Assembly: GCF_030818415.1 (NCBI RefSeq)
Contig: NZ_JAUTAE010000001.1
Coordinates: 2,032,001-2,096,000 of the forward strand
Source: Sphingomonas sp. SORGH_AS_0950
Lineage (GTDB): Bacteria > Pseudomonadota > Alphaproteobacteria > Sphingomonadales > Sphingomonadaceae
Length of the DNA: 64,000 nt
Direction of reading: 5' to 3'
Positions 44,120-53,195 of this stretch are shown here, one piece after another (the stretch's first letter is position 1; the number at the start of each line of letters is the position of its first letter). The notes under the pieces are model-generated. The model worked only from the letters and a program-made list of their open reading frames with translations. It searched no databases and was not told where the DNA came from. A program made the translations under genes and the position numbers.

Positions 44120-45606
44120 CGGGGCCGTCCCAGGCTGCGCGTCAGGACGGCGCGGCCGAACAGCTGCTGTCCCGAAAAGCCCGGTCGGCTGATCGAGGTC
44201 AGCCCGCCCGACGCCTCGACGCGCCAGACCAGCCCGATCGGCGCGGCGAGCGCCAGGCTGGCATTGGGGCCGTCGCCGCCGAAACGGTCGACCGTCCATC
44301 CCGCCAGCCCGGTCAGTTGCACCGCGCCCAGCGCCTCGCCCAGCATCGCCTGCACCGTGTGATTCTCGCGATCCGCCAGCGGGATCGCCATCGCACCATC
44401 TGCGTCCAGCAGCGCGCGGCGGACATATTCGGCTTCCACCCGGTAGCTGAGGCCGAGCAGCAGATAGCGGCGGCGGATCAGATATTCGAGCCCGGCGGAG
44501 AGCGTCACCGTGTCGCTCGCCGCGCGTTCACCGGCCAGACCGTAGCGGTTGAGCCCCACCTCGCCCTGCGCCACCAGCCCCGAGCTTAGGCGATAGGTCG
44601 CGCCCAGCGCCGCGCGAGAGAGATAGCCGCCCGCCAGCACCTGCGCGGGGGTGGCATAGTCGGGCATATGGCGGGTCAGGGTCAGCCGCCATTGCGCCTC
44701 GGCCGGGCCATAGGTGATCCGCGCGCCGCCGCCGGTCACGCCGTCGTCGAGCGCGGCGGAGGCCAGAAGCTGCAACCGCGCCGCATCGCCCAGCGCGACC
44801 GCCAGGCTGGCATCCGCCACCGTCGCCGCCCGGTCCCGCCGCCCCTCGGGCGTATCGACCCGGCTTTGCAGGTGCCGCAGGCCGCCGCCCATCGCGACCG
44901 CATCGGCGGCCGGGGCATCGGCTCGCAGGCTGACCTCGACCTGTCCCAGATCGCCGCCCTCGCGCGCGACCAGCCCCATGGCGGCGGTGCCGCCCCCCGC
45001 CGCGATGGTCCGCCGGGCGCTCCTGTCGTCGGCAGCAAGGGCGCGATAGCCGCGCGCCGCGCCGGCCGCGTTGCCATCGATCGCGCGCGCATCGGCCAGC
45101 AGACGCGCGGCGCGGGTATCGCCGGGATCGTGGGCGAGCAGCGCCCGGGCCTGACGCCGCCCGCGCCCCGGATAGCCCGCCGCCAGATCGGCCTCGATCG
45201 CGGCATGGGCCAGCTCGCGCGCCGGGTCGACGGGCGCGGCCTGGGCGTCGTCGGTGTCGGCGGCGACCAGCGCGAAGCCGACGATCAGCGCCGGGCCGAC
45301 GACCCGCGCATCCATCCGCCATCCCGCCGCCGGGCGCAGCATCAGCGTCACGTCGTTCCAGCGCAGATCGCCCAGCATGTCGCCCGCCGCCTCGCGAAAG
45401 TCCCGGATCGCCTGTTCGCTCGGCGGGCGGTCATAGCGGACGACCAGTTCGCCCCCGCTCCGCTCCAGCGACAGCACGACCCCGGCGGGCCAGACCAGAT
45501 GCGGTTCGCCCGGCGCGACGATGCGGCGATCGACAAAGACCGTGTCGGGCACCACCAGCTGGGGCATGGGCGCGCCGCCGTTCGCCGCGAGGTCGTCCAG
45601 GGTCAT
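44116..45606 (-). CDS. PelB-like outer membrane beta-barrel half
   Basis: A 496-residue protein. Residues 125-210 form TPR-like helices (ELAHAAIEADLAAGYPGRGR, ARALLAHDPGDTRAARLLAD). From about 225 alternating strands build a beta-barrel (QVEVSLRADAPAADAVAMGG through GLTSISRPGFSGQQLFGRAV, ending TRSLGRPR) as in the C-terminal PelB porin. The first 97 residues are a domain I do not recognise and have no signal peptide. A typical Sec signal-like stretch (MDARVVGPALIVGFALVAAD...AQA) begins at Met98 (45315), so the exported protein may start there, with the upstream 97 residues a separate product. ATG at 45606 overlaps the stop of the TPR gene. Confidence 0.75.
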   Translation of the reverse strand: MTLDDLAANGGAPMPQLVVPDTVFVDRRIVAPGEPHLVWPAGVVLSLERSGGELVVRYDRPPSEQAIRDFREAAGDMLGDLRWNDVTLMLRPAAGWRMDARVVGPALIVGFALVAADTDDAQAAPVDPARELAHAAIEADLAAGYPGRGRRQARALLAHDPGDTRAARLLADARAIDGNAAGAARGYRALAADDRSARRTIAAGGGTAAMGLVAREGGDLGQVEVSLRADAPAADAVAMGGGLRHLQSRVDTPEGRRDRAATVADASLAVALGDAARLQLLASAALDDGVTGGGARITYGPAEAQWRLTLTRHMPDYATPAQVLAGGYLSRAALGATYRLSSGLVAQGEVGLNRYGLAGERAASDTVTLSAGLEYLIRRRYLLLGLSYRVEAEYVRRALLDADGAMAIPLADRENHTVQAMLGEALGAVQLTGLAGWTVDRFGGDGPNASLALAAPIGLVWRVEASGGLTSISRPGFSGQQLFGRAVLTRSLGRPR

Positions 45607-47318
45607 GGCGTCAGCACCGCTCGCGCGCGCCCCGGCTGGCCCGCGGCGATCAGCAGCCGCGCCTGAAGCGCCGCCAGTTCGGTGTCGCGCGGCGCGGCAC
45701 GGCGCAAATCCGTTACCAGCGCCAGCGCCTCGCCACGACGGCCCAGCCGGTCGAGCAGTTCGGCCCGCACCCGCCCGGCCGGGGCCTGCGCCAGCGCCCG
45801 TTCCAGCCAGGGCCGCGCCGCCGCCGCGCCGCCCAGCCGGGCTTGCGCGTCCGCCATCAGCCGCAGGGCCGAGAGATCGCCCGGCGTCTCGGCCAGATGG
45901 TCGCGCAGCAGGTCACGGGTGTGCGCCGCATCCCCCGCATTCCACGCCGCCCAGGCCAGATCGAGCCGGTCGCGCGGCCCCGCCATCCCGGCCGCGACCC
46001 GCCGCTCGGCAAGCGCCCGCGCCTGGGTCGGCTCCAGCCCCCCGGCCCATGCCGAAACCCGCCGCAACGTGGCCGGGTCGAGCGTCCGTCCATCGAGCAG
46101 CGTCGCCATCGCCGCACGCGCCGCACCGCGCTCCCCCGCCGCCTGTGCCAGACCCAGCCGCAGCATCGCGATATCGGTCCGCGCCGCCAGCGGATGCCGC
46201 TGGACAAAGGCCAGCGCAGCGGCGGGCGCGTCGCGCTCGGCATAGGCGGCCAGCCAACGGCCTTGCTCGTCGGCCGGGCCGGACAGCGCCTGGTGGCGCA
46301 ACCACTCGCGATCCGCCGGGGCGGGACGTGGGCCCATCAGATAGAGCAGCCGCTGCCCCTCGGGCGCGGCGGGCGACTGTCCAGCGACGGCGCGGCGCAG
46401 CAGCGCGATCGCATCGTCGCGCGCGCCCAGCGCCAGCAACCGCTCGGCCAGATCGGGCAGGACGGCACCGGGCTGCGCCGCCCGCGCCAGCAGCATCCGG
46501 TGCAGCCCCGCCCGGTCGCCGGTGCGGGTCAGCCAGTCGGCCCGCGCGCCGTCACGTTCGGCGGCGGGCAGGGCTGCGATGGCACGCTCGGCGGCGGCGC
46601 GGTCGCCGATGCGCTGAGCGACCCGCAGCGCCAGCCAGGGATCGGCCGCGCGCCAGTCGGCCGCCCCCGCCTGGTCGAGCTGCACGATCCAGTCGCCATG
46701 CCCCTGCGCCTCGGCGCGCTGGGCCAGATCATGCGCCAGTCGGGCATCGGGCGGCGGGATCGCGCCCGAGCGGACAGCGACGACCAGCAGGTCGGGACGG
46801 TCGAGCGCATAGCCCGCCGCGACGATCGCGGGCGGCGCGACCCCGATGGGCCTGCGCACCGCCTCGGCCAGCAGCGCCTCCGCCTCGGCGCGGCGGCCGA
46901 GCTTGCGCAGCGTCTCGACCCGGAAGGCCCAGGTCGCGGGGGTCGCGCCATCGGTTCGCGCCGCCAGATAGGCGATGGCGACCGCCGGACGCCCGGCGGC
47001 GACCAGGTCATAGGCGACCTGCAGGCTGCTGGTCGCCACGCCCCCCTCGATCAGCGTCCGGGTCAGCCGCGCGAGCGTCGGGGCATCGGCGGTCGGCAGC
47101 ATGGCGGCCAGTTCGGGATGGGGTGGCACCGGGGGCGGCGCGGGTGCGGGGGTCGGCGCGGGCGATGCGACCGGCGGGGGCGGCGGTGCGGCGCGGCGTG
47201 CGGTCTGCTCCACCTCGCGCGCGCTGGGCATCAGGAACAGGCCGAGCGCCAGGACCGACACACCCGCCCCGACGGGCAGCGCGACCGCCATCCAGCGCTG
47301 CGACGACTGGCGCCTCAT
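45603..47318 (-). CDS. PelB-like TPR scaffold half
   Basis: A 571-residue protein with an N-terminal membrane anchor (WMAVALPVGAGVSVLALGLF), a Pro-rich linker (APPPPPVASPAPTPAPAPPP) and then continuous TPR/helical-hairpin repeats to the end (e.g. PRDRLDLAWAAWNAGDAAHT, AETPGDLSALRLMADAQARL, GGAAAARPWLERALAQAPAG). In Pseudomonas these are the periplasmic N-terminal part of PelB (TPRs that bind PelA) and one polypeptide carries the barrel too. Here the barrel is in the next gene, entered by an ATGA overlap. The sum of both genes (1067 residues) is near PelB's 1193. So PelB is split. Confidence 0.78.
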   Translation of the reverse strand: MRRQSSQRWMAVALPVGAGVSVLALGLFLMPSAREVEQTARRAAPPPPPVASPAPTPAPAPPPVPPHPELAAMLPTADAPTLARLTRTLIEGGVATSSLQVAYDLVAAGRPAVAIAYLAARTDGATPATWAFRVETLRKLGRRAEAEALLAEAVRRPIGVAPPAIVAAGYALDRPDLLVVAVRSGAIPPPDARLAHDLAQRAEAQGHGDWIVQLDQAGAADWRAADPWLALRVAQRIGDRAAAERAIAALPAAERDGARADWLTRTGDRAGLHRMLLARAAQPGAVLPDLAERLLALGARDDAIALLRRAVAGQSPAAPEGQRLLYLMGPRPAPADREWLRHQALSGPADEQGRWLAAYAERDAPAAALAFVQRHPLAARTDIAMLRLGLAQAAGERGAARAAMATLLDGRTLDPATLRRVSAWAGGLEPTQARALAERRVAAGMAGPRDRLDLAWAAWNAGDAAHTRDLLRDHLAETPGDLSALRLMADAQARLGGAAAARPWLERALAQAPAGRVRAELLDRLGRRGEALALVTDLRRAAPRDTELAALQARLLIAAGQPGRARAVLTP

Positions 47319-48196
47319 CCCGCCGGCTCCGCCACCAGATGATCGAGCGCCAGCGTCGCGACATAGGGGCTGAAGCCCGCCGCCCGCTCACGCGCATAAA
47401 GCGCCACGACGGTGCGCCTGTCCGCCGGGTCCCAATAGTCCAGCGTGGTGAGCACCAGATCGGGATGGCGCGCCTTGGCGGCGCGCAGCCGCGCGGCCTG
47501 CCAGGCCCAGTCGCTGTCCGACAGCATCTCGTACCGCTTGTCCGCGAAACTCCAGCGCGAGGCCATGGATTCGCCCAGCAGATAGTCGATATGCGGCGCG
47601 ACCTCGGGCAAGGCGGCATAGCCCCGGTTCAGCATCAGCCGGATCCCCGGAAAGCGCGCGCGCAGCGCCGCGACCAGCGCCGCGCCCGCCGCCACCATGC
47701 CCTTGCTGCCTATCGGGTCCGCCTGTTCCATCGCCTCGGCATTGTCGAGCGTATCCATGAAGATTCCGTCATAGCCGCGCGCCAGAATGGCCGGGACGAC
47801 GCTATCGAGCAGCGCGGCACGCCAGGCGGGATGGCGCAGATCGGCATGCCGCGCCTCCGGCCAATGCGGGTTGGGTGCGCGCAGCGCTCCGGCACGGTCG
47901 AGCGCGGCGAAATAGGGGCGTGCCTTCTGCACCTCGCCCAGGCTGACATAGCCGAGCAACAGGCCGCCGGGACCGCGCAGCCGGTCGATCGCGCGGGGGT
48001 GATCCGGCTCGAGCACCAGCAGGTCGAGCTGCCGGGCCAGCACCGGATCGGTCGCGGGCCCGTAATCGACGCCCCAGCGCCAGGGCGCGCCGCCATCGCC
48101 CCGACCGGCCTGCCGCCCGGCGACCGTCAGCCCCAGCGCGCCCGCCCCCAGCACGAGCATCGCGCGCCGACCCACCATCGCCGCCATCCCGTTCAT
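47315..48196 (-). CDS. Stand-alone GH114 glycoside hydrolase (PelA hydrolase domain)
   Basis: Predicted exported endo-alpha-1,4-N-acetylgalactosaminidase of 293 residues. The N-terminus (MVGRRAMLVLGAGALGLTVA) has twin Arg and a hydrophobic core. The TIM barrel begins at WGVDYGPATDPVLARQLDLL, with LLGYVSLGEVQKARPYFAAL, and the catalytic acids are probably Asp148 (YDGIFMDTLDN) and Glu209 (YLLGESMAS), positions equal to the Asp and Glu of the GH114 hydrolase in PelA. In PelA this domain is fused to a deacetylase; here the deacetylase is a separate RTX protein. ATG at 48196 overlaps the pelG stop (TGATG). Confidence 0.88.
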   Translation of the reverse strand: MNGMAAMVGRRAMLVLGAGALGLTVAGRQAGRGDGGAPWRWGVDYGPATDPVLARQLDLLVLEPDHPRAIDRLRGPGGLLLGYVSLGEVQKARPYFAALDRAGALRAPNPHWPEARHADLRHPAWRAALLDSVVPAILARGYDGIFMDTLDNAEAMEQADPIGSKGMVAAGAALVAALRARFPGIRLMLNRGYAALPEVAPHIDYLLGESMASRWSFADKRYEMLSDSDWAWQAARLRAAKARHPDLVLTTLDYWDPADRRTVVALYARERAAGFSPYVATLALDHLVAEPAG

Positions 48197-49593
48197 CACG
48201 CCCACCGTCCCTCGCACCCGACCACGGCGGGGTTGTTACCGACGAACAGCAGATACACCAGGCGGATCGTGGCATCGGCGACCAGCGCGATCCCGACCGA
48301 CGCCGCGACGATCGCCCCGGCCATATAGCCCCAGCCGAAAGCGGCATAGCCCGCATCCCATTGCAGCCAGACCGCCAGCACGCTCGCCAGCGCGAAGCTG
48401 GTCCAGATCAGCACCACCCGCGCGAACAGGTCGTAATAGGACAGGACGATGGTCGCGCCGATCGCGACCAGATGGAACACCGCCCCCGCCGCGCTGTGGC
48501 GAAAGGCGAAGATGCCGCGCGGGTCCGCGCCGATCAGTTCGAACAGCGGCACCGCCAGCACCCAGGCCAGCGCGGCGACCAGCGCCTGGATCAGCACCAG
48601 CAGGCGCAGGCCGTCGAACAGCGTCTCGATCAGTTCGGCCCGCGCCTCCTCGATCCGCGCCAGCGTCGAGGTGCCGGTGCACCGCGCCATCAGATTGCCG
48701 AACGCCTGGTCGAACCGCGTCTCGCTGACGATCAGCACCAGGGTCAGGCCGGGCACCAGCGTCAGCAGGCCCAGGAAGCTGCCCGCATCGTTGATCGGGT
48801 TCAGCCGCAACCGCCCCAGCATCGCGACGCTGGCCGGGCCGCCCCAGAGCAGCCATTTGTCGATCCACAGCGCCACCGCTCCCGCCAGCCCCGCCGCCGC
48901 CACGATCAGCGCCAGCCGCCACGCGATCAGCCCGCGCGAGGGCATGACCGGCGGCGCGGTGAAATAGCGGCGGAGGAGCAGCATGATCGCGCCCAGCGTC
49001 ACCCCCGTACCCCCGGTGACCCCGGCCAGCACGATCGTCCCGTTCGGCGCGGGCCAGGCGGCCAGCAGGAGCGCGACGACGCCGATCCCGATCAGATAGG
49101 CGACCGGCACCGCGCGATAATGGCGCAGCGCGGTCAGCATCGGCGCGGCGATCCAGATCTGGGTCAGCCAGGCGAGCAGCAGGCTGGCCAGCGCCGCCTG
49201 CCCGAGCGGCAGCCCGGCCAGCCCGCCAAAGACCAGCGCGCCCATGACCATCGCCGCCCCGCCCCCGGCGGCCAGCGCGACCAGCAGGATGCCCGGCACG
49301 CCCCCGGCATCGCGCGCGAACAGCCGGTCGGCGACCAGCCGCGTCGCCAGGATCGCGATCGGCCCGGCGGTCAGCGCCGACAGGCTGAAGCCATAGATCA
49401 GGACGGTGCGCACCATGCGCGCATCGGCCACCCCGATCGCCTGCGGCGCCCAATGCTGGAGCAGCGCCACCGCGATCGCGGTGATCAGCCATGGCCCCGC
49501 GCTGATGACGGCACCGTGAAGCGCGGCACCGGCGATACCGCCGACCCCGCCTTCGCGCGCCATCCTGGCCAGTTGGAAACCTATGCCCGCCAT
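48196..49593 (-). CDS. pelG: PelG-type polysaccharide transporter
   Basis: Inner-membrane protein of 465 residues with about twelve helices, proposed to move Pel chains across the inner membrane with PelD and PelE. The N-terminus MAGIGFQLARMAREGGVGGI is the clear PelG hallmark, followed by GAALHGAVISAGPWLITAIA. The remainder shows MATE/Wzx-like hydrophobic segments and the conserved RFDQAFGNLMARCTGTSTLA loop and ends LVYLLFVGNNPAVVG. I use the ATG at 49593; an upstream TTG at 49614 is possible. Only 21 bases separate it from the RTX deacetylase stop, so they are in one operon. Confidence 0.92.
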   Translation of the reverse strand: MAGIGFQLARMAREGGVGGIAGAALHGAVISAGPWLITAIAVALLQHWAPQAIGVADARMVRTVLIYGFSLSALTAGPIAILATRLVADRLFARDAGGVPGILLVALAAGGGAAMVMGALVFGGLAGLPLGQAALASLLLAWLTQIWIAAPMLTALRHYRAVPVAYLIGIGVVALLLAAWPAPNGTIVLAGVTGGTGVTLGAIMLLLRRYFTAPPVMPSRGLIAWRLALIVAAAGLAGAVALWIDKWLLWGGPASVAMLGRLRLNPINDAGSFLGLLTLVPGLTLVLIVSETRFDQAFGNLMARCTGTSTLARIEEARAELIETLFDGLRLLVLIQALVAALAWVLAVPLFELIGADPRGIFAFRHSAAGAVFHLVAIGATIVLSYYDLFARVVLIWTSFALASVLAVWLQWDAGYAAFGWGYMAGAIVAASVGIALVADATIRLVYLLFVGNNPAVVGCEGRWA

Positions 49594-49614
49594 GATGGCG
49601 ACTTTAGCCTTCAA

Positions 49615-52600
49615 TTATAAATAAAAGTCGTTCGCGGTCAGGGTGTGATGGCCGAGCAGCGCGATCGAGAAATCGGGCAGCGCGAGCGCGTCGGTATTGC
49701 CCTCGACGATGGTATATTCCTTGCCGTCGATCATCTGGTAGCTGAAGCGAAGCTGGCCCGCGCCGGTGAACCTGGCCCCCGGCGTGGTCAGCAGGGTGAA
49801 GGCCTGATCCCCCCTGGCGAACAGCGAGATGTTGGCATCGATCGCCGACAGGTCGATCTTGTCCTCGCCCGAACGGAAATCGGTGATGACGTCGCGCTGC
49901 GACGAGGCCAGGCTGTCCATCGTCGATTCGAAGCGGAACACGTCCTTGCCCGCGCCGCCGGTCAGGACGTCCTTGCCCCAGCCGCCGATCAGCAGGTCGT
50001 CGCCGTCGCCGCCATTGAGCCTGTCGTTGCCCAGCCCGCCGACCAGCTTGTCGTTCCCACCCAGCCCGTTGAACACGTCATTGCCCCAGCCGCCATCCAG
50101 CACGTCCTGTTCGCCCGTGCCGTTGATCGTGTTGTTGAAGATAGTGCCCGTCTTGGTGATGCCCACCACGTCGGTGACGCCGACCGACAGCGTCTGGGTG
50201 TCGACCGCGCCCTTCGAATCGATCGCCAGCACGGTAACGTCATAGACATTGTCGTGGTTCGCGTCGGTCGGATTCTCATAATCCGGCGCGTTCACGAACT
50301 TCAGCACGCCGGTCGTCGCGTCGATGGTGAAGGCCGCGCCGTCGCCGCCCTGCGCGATGGCATAATGCACGCTGTCGCCCAGCGGGATGTCGGCGTCGGT
50401 CGCGGTGATCGTCGCGACCGCGGTGCCGTTCTCGGCGATCGACAGCCTGGCCGTATCGGCGCCGCCGAACGCAGTGATGGTCGGGCCGCTATTGGCGACA
50501 TGGCCGATGGTCACGTCATGCTGGCCGATCGACCCGATGTCGAGCGTCAGGATCTCGCCGACCAGGCTGGTCACGGTCGCGCCCTTGACCGTGGTCCAGT
50601 CGGTGCCCGGCGCCTTCAGGTCGATCACGACCTTGCCCTCGCCCTCGACCGAGAAGCTCAGGTCGCGGCCGTCGCCGCTCAGCGAGATCAGCGAGGCGCG
50701 CATCGGCAGGTCGGTGATGTGGGTCACATCGTCCGCCGCCTGGCCCATGGTGATGGTATAGGTGCCGCCCGACTTGGGCAGGAACACCTTGTCGGCGTCA
50801 TAGGCGTACCAGCCTGCCACGCCCTTGATGACCTGCCCCGCCTTCTGCCCGTCGACGTCGAGCGCGAAGGTGCCCAGCCCCTCGGTCGAGGACACGGTGG
50901 CGGTGATCGTGTCGCCCGACACGCTGGTCGTGATCGACGCCTTGTGGAAGGTCGAGATGCGGCTCGCCAGATCGGCCAGCGTCACGAACTCGACCCCGGC
51001 GGCGGCCGCCTTGGCGATGAAGTTGGTGAACATCGACGTGACATAGGGGCTCGCCTGCGCGGCATCGCCGGTCCACATGGCGGGGCCGTAATCATGCCAC
51101 GGCCAGACGATGACCGGCGCATCGGCATGCGAGGTCAGCGAAGCCAGCTCCCTGGCCCACTCCGCCTCAGCCTCGGCGACCGTCTTCTTCTGGAATTCGA
51201 TCAGCGAGAAGTCGAACATGGTGTTGGGCGCCAGATACACCTTGCCGTCCGCCGCATTGCCCGGCGTCTGATAGCCGAAGGCGTTGGGATAGCCCGCGCC
51301 GACGCCGGTATAGCCGCCCGACAGATAGGAGACATGCTTCATGATCTCCTGGCTGGTCGCGATCGTCTCGGGCGCGCCGGGCACCGCCGCGCCGCCCAGC
51401 GAGACCTGGCGGCCCAGATAGGCGCTCATCTGCTTTTCCAGCTCGGCGCGCTCGGCCCCGAACTCATAGGCGATCTGTTCGGTGGTCAGGACATTGGTGT
51501 CCTCGGGATGGGTATAGCTGTGCAGCCCGATCTCGTTGCCCGCCGCCATCATCCTGGCATAGATCGGCGCGGAGACCGACCAGTCGGTCGAACGCTGCTG
51601 CGCCGGGTCGTTGCCGATATTGACGTAATAGCTGCCGACGAAATTATAGAGCGACTTCCACTGGTCGAGGATGGGCAGCAGCTTGGTATAGATGCCGGCC
51701 GAGCCGTCCTCGGGCTTCACCTCGTCCGAATATTGGCTTTGGTCCATGTCGACACGGGCCGCGAACAGCCCGGCGTCGCGGGTCATCTGGAGCCCGACCT
51801 TCAGCCCGCCGGTGCTGGCCGAGCCGTTCACCGAATAGCTGATCGCCTTTTGCAGCAGATTGTCGTCGGCCATCGCCGCTTCGGTCGAGAAGATGACGTT
51901 GCGGCCGCCGGTCTTGGTCGCGATGGCGGCGGCATAGTCCTGGCCGTTCACGGTCTGGGTCGCGATCGTCTCGCCGGTGCCGCTGACGCTGGTGAAGGCG
52001 TTCCAGCCGACGCCCTTATAGTCGCGGATCGTCTCGCCGGTGGCATAGCCGTCGAGGACGCTGTGATTGGCGTCGGCCGCCTTGATCGTCACGTCGGCGG
52101 GCCAGCCGCCGGTCACGCGGGTCGCGTCGAACAGCAGCTTCATCCGCGCATAGCTATCACCCGCCAGCGCGGTGCCGTCGGCGGCGTTGGTCATGAACTC
52201 GCCCGCCGCGATCAGGCCGATGCCGAACTGCCTGGTCGCCTGTTCCAGCGTGTGGGCGATGGCGTCCACCTTGTCCGCCTGGACGTTGCGGAACGAGGGG
52301 AAGACGATCGAGTCGTACTTGGCCAGCGTCGACAGGTTGGTCAGGTCGTCTTCGGTGATGATGTCGAAGGGGGTGCCCGCCTGCATCGCCTGGCTCTGCG
52401 CGGCCATGAACAGCTGCGAATAGGCGGTCTTGCTGAAATAGGCGTTGGCCGTCGTCTCGGACCAGACGATGGCGATGCGGTGCGAGGGGTCGGCGACGAT
52501 GCCGGTGTCGTTGAAGACGGTGAAGGGCTTGGCGGAATAATTGCCTGGCAGGAAGACCTGGTCGTTCACGTCATAGAGCGTGTCGATCGCCTGCGGATTG

Positions 52601-52977
52601 CCGATCGCGGCCTTGGGGACGCGGAACTCGACCGTCTTGCGGTCCGCCGACCATGCCGCCTGCAACCCCGCCATCACCAGCGTCTCGCCCGCCCCGCCCT
52701 GATAGAGCGAGACGGTGCCGTCGGCGTTGAAGTTGACGTTATATTCGGCGCCGCCCGCAAAGCCGAACACCTGATATCCGGTCGCGGCGTTGCGGTCGGT
52801 GTTGAACCAGGCGGTGGTGTTGGCCCCGATCGCCATCGGCGCGGTCATCGCGAAGACGAAGTCGCTGCCGTCGCTCCTGGCATAGATGGAATAGCCCTCG
52901 CCCAGCCCGGTATCGATGCGGTCGGCCGCGTTCCAGTCGGACAGGTCGCCATCCACGTTGATCGGTGTCGTCGCCAT
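49615..52977 (-). CDS. RTX-tailed PelA-like polysaccharide deacetylase, predicted type I secretion substrate
   Basis: Large multidomain protein of 1120 residues, first gene of the Pel-like operon, without a Sec signal. Residues 1-150 resemble a CBM9/DOMON sugar-binding sandwich (NVDGDLSDWNAADRIDTGLG). About 180-380 is an amidotransferase-like Rossmann domain as in PelA. A PelA-type deacetylase (about 400-680) has Asp410/Asp412 (RVDMDQ) and metal histidines His486/His490 (LHSYTHPED), plus VIVWPWHDYGPAMW. A jelly-roll-like region, then a cadherin domain (845-950), RTX repeats (958-1016, GGWGND, GGLGND, GGDGDD, GGAGKD), DFRSGEDKIDLS and the tail LTANDFYL follow. The Ca-binding repeats and tail are type I secretion features. 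GGGGAAATC precedes the ATG at 52977. Confidence 0.88.
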   Translation of the reverse strand: MATTPINVDGDLSDWNAADRIDTGLGEGYSIYARSDGSDFVFAMTAPMAIGANTTAWFNTDRNAATGYQVFGFAGGAEYNVNFNADGTVSLYQGGAGETLVMAGLQAAWSADRKTVEFRVPKAAIGNPQAIDTLYDVNDQVFLPGNYSAKPFTVFNDTGIVADPSHRIAIVWSETTANAYFSKTAYSQLFMAAQSQAMQAGTPFDIITEDDLTNLSTLAKYDSIVFPSFRNVQADKVDAIAHTLEQATRQFGIGLIAAGEFMTNAADGTALAGDSYARMKLLFDATRVTGGWPADVTIKAADANHSVLDGYATGETIRDYKGVGWNAFTSVSGTGETIATQTVNGQDYAAAIATKTGGRNVIFSTEAAMADDNLLQKAISYSVNGSASTGGLKVGLQMTRDAGLFAARVDMDQSQYSDEVKPEDGSAGIYTKLLPILDQWKSLYNFVGSYYVNIGNDPAQQRSTDWSVSAPIYARMMAAGNEIGLHSYTHPEDTNVLTTEQIAYEFGAERAELEKQMSAYLGRQVSLGGAAVPGAPETIATSQEIMKHVSYLSGGYTGVGAGYPNAFGYQTPGNAADGKVYLAPNTMFDFSLIEFQKKTVAEAEAEWARELASLTSHADAPVIVWPWHDYGPAMWTGDAAQASPYVTSMFTNFIAKAAAAGVEFVTLADLASRISTFHKASITTSVSGDTITATVSSTEGLGTFALDVDGQKAGQVIKGVAGWYAYDADKVFLPKSGGTYTITMGQAADDVTHITDLPMRASLISLSGDGRDLSFSVEGEGKVVIDLKAPGTDWTTVKGATVTSLVGEILTLDIGSIGQHDVTIGHVANSGPTITAFGGADTARLSIAENGTAVATITATDADIPLGDSVHYAIAQGGDGAAFTIDATTGVLKFVNAPDYENPTDANHDNVYDVTVLAIDSKGAVDTQTLSVGVTDVVGITKTGTIFNNTINGTGEQDVLDGGWGNDVFNGLGGNDKLVGGLGNDRLNGGDGDDLLIGGWGKDVLTGGAGKDVFRFESTMDSLASSQRDVITDFRSGEDKIDLSAIDANISLFARGDQAFTLLTTPGARFTGAGQLRFSYQMIDGKEYTIVEGNTDALALPDFSIALLGHHTLTANDFYL

Positions 52978-53148
52978 GATTTCCCCGTTGCCCCCCGCGG
53001 CCCCATGACGCCCCGCCCGGCGGGCATGGTTCGCCTGTGTTAGTCCGGCTCGTACGCGCGGGGGACGCGCGGCGATATGACGGAGTCCGCGCCGCCTTTG
53101 TCCCGCCTGTTCCACAGCGATACGGACGGGACGATCTTGCCAGCACAA

Positions 53149-53168
53149 TTTTGCTCGATAGGGCAAAA
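53149..53168. promoter_or_regulatory. Inverted repeat in the divergent promoter region of the Pel operon
   Basis: TTTTGC-TCGATAGG-GCAAAA, perfect 6-base arms, lies 28 bases before the response regulator and about 170 bases upstream of the RTX deacetylase. It is a candidate operator for the adjacent regulator. The remaining 218-bp gap shows only GC-rich sequence. Confidence 0.4.
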
Positions 53169-53195
53169 GCCCGTCTGGTTTTTGGAAAGACTCGA

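Noticed and set aside
49645..53043. Long open frame opposite the RTX deacetylase
   Set aside because: Low-complexity Arg/Asp/Gly/Val translation, no motifs, while the other strand has clear domains and a ribosome-binding site.
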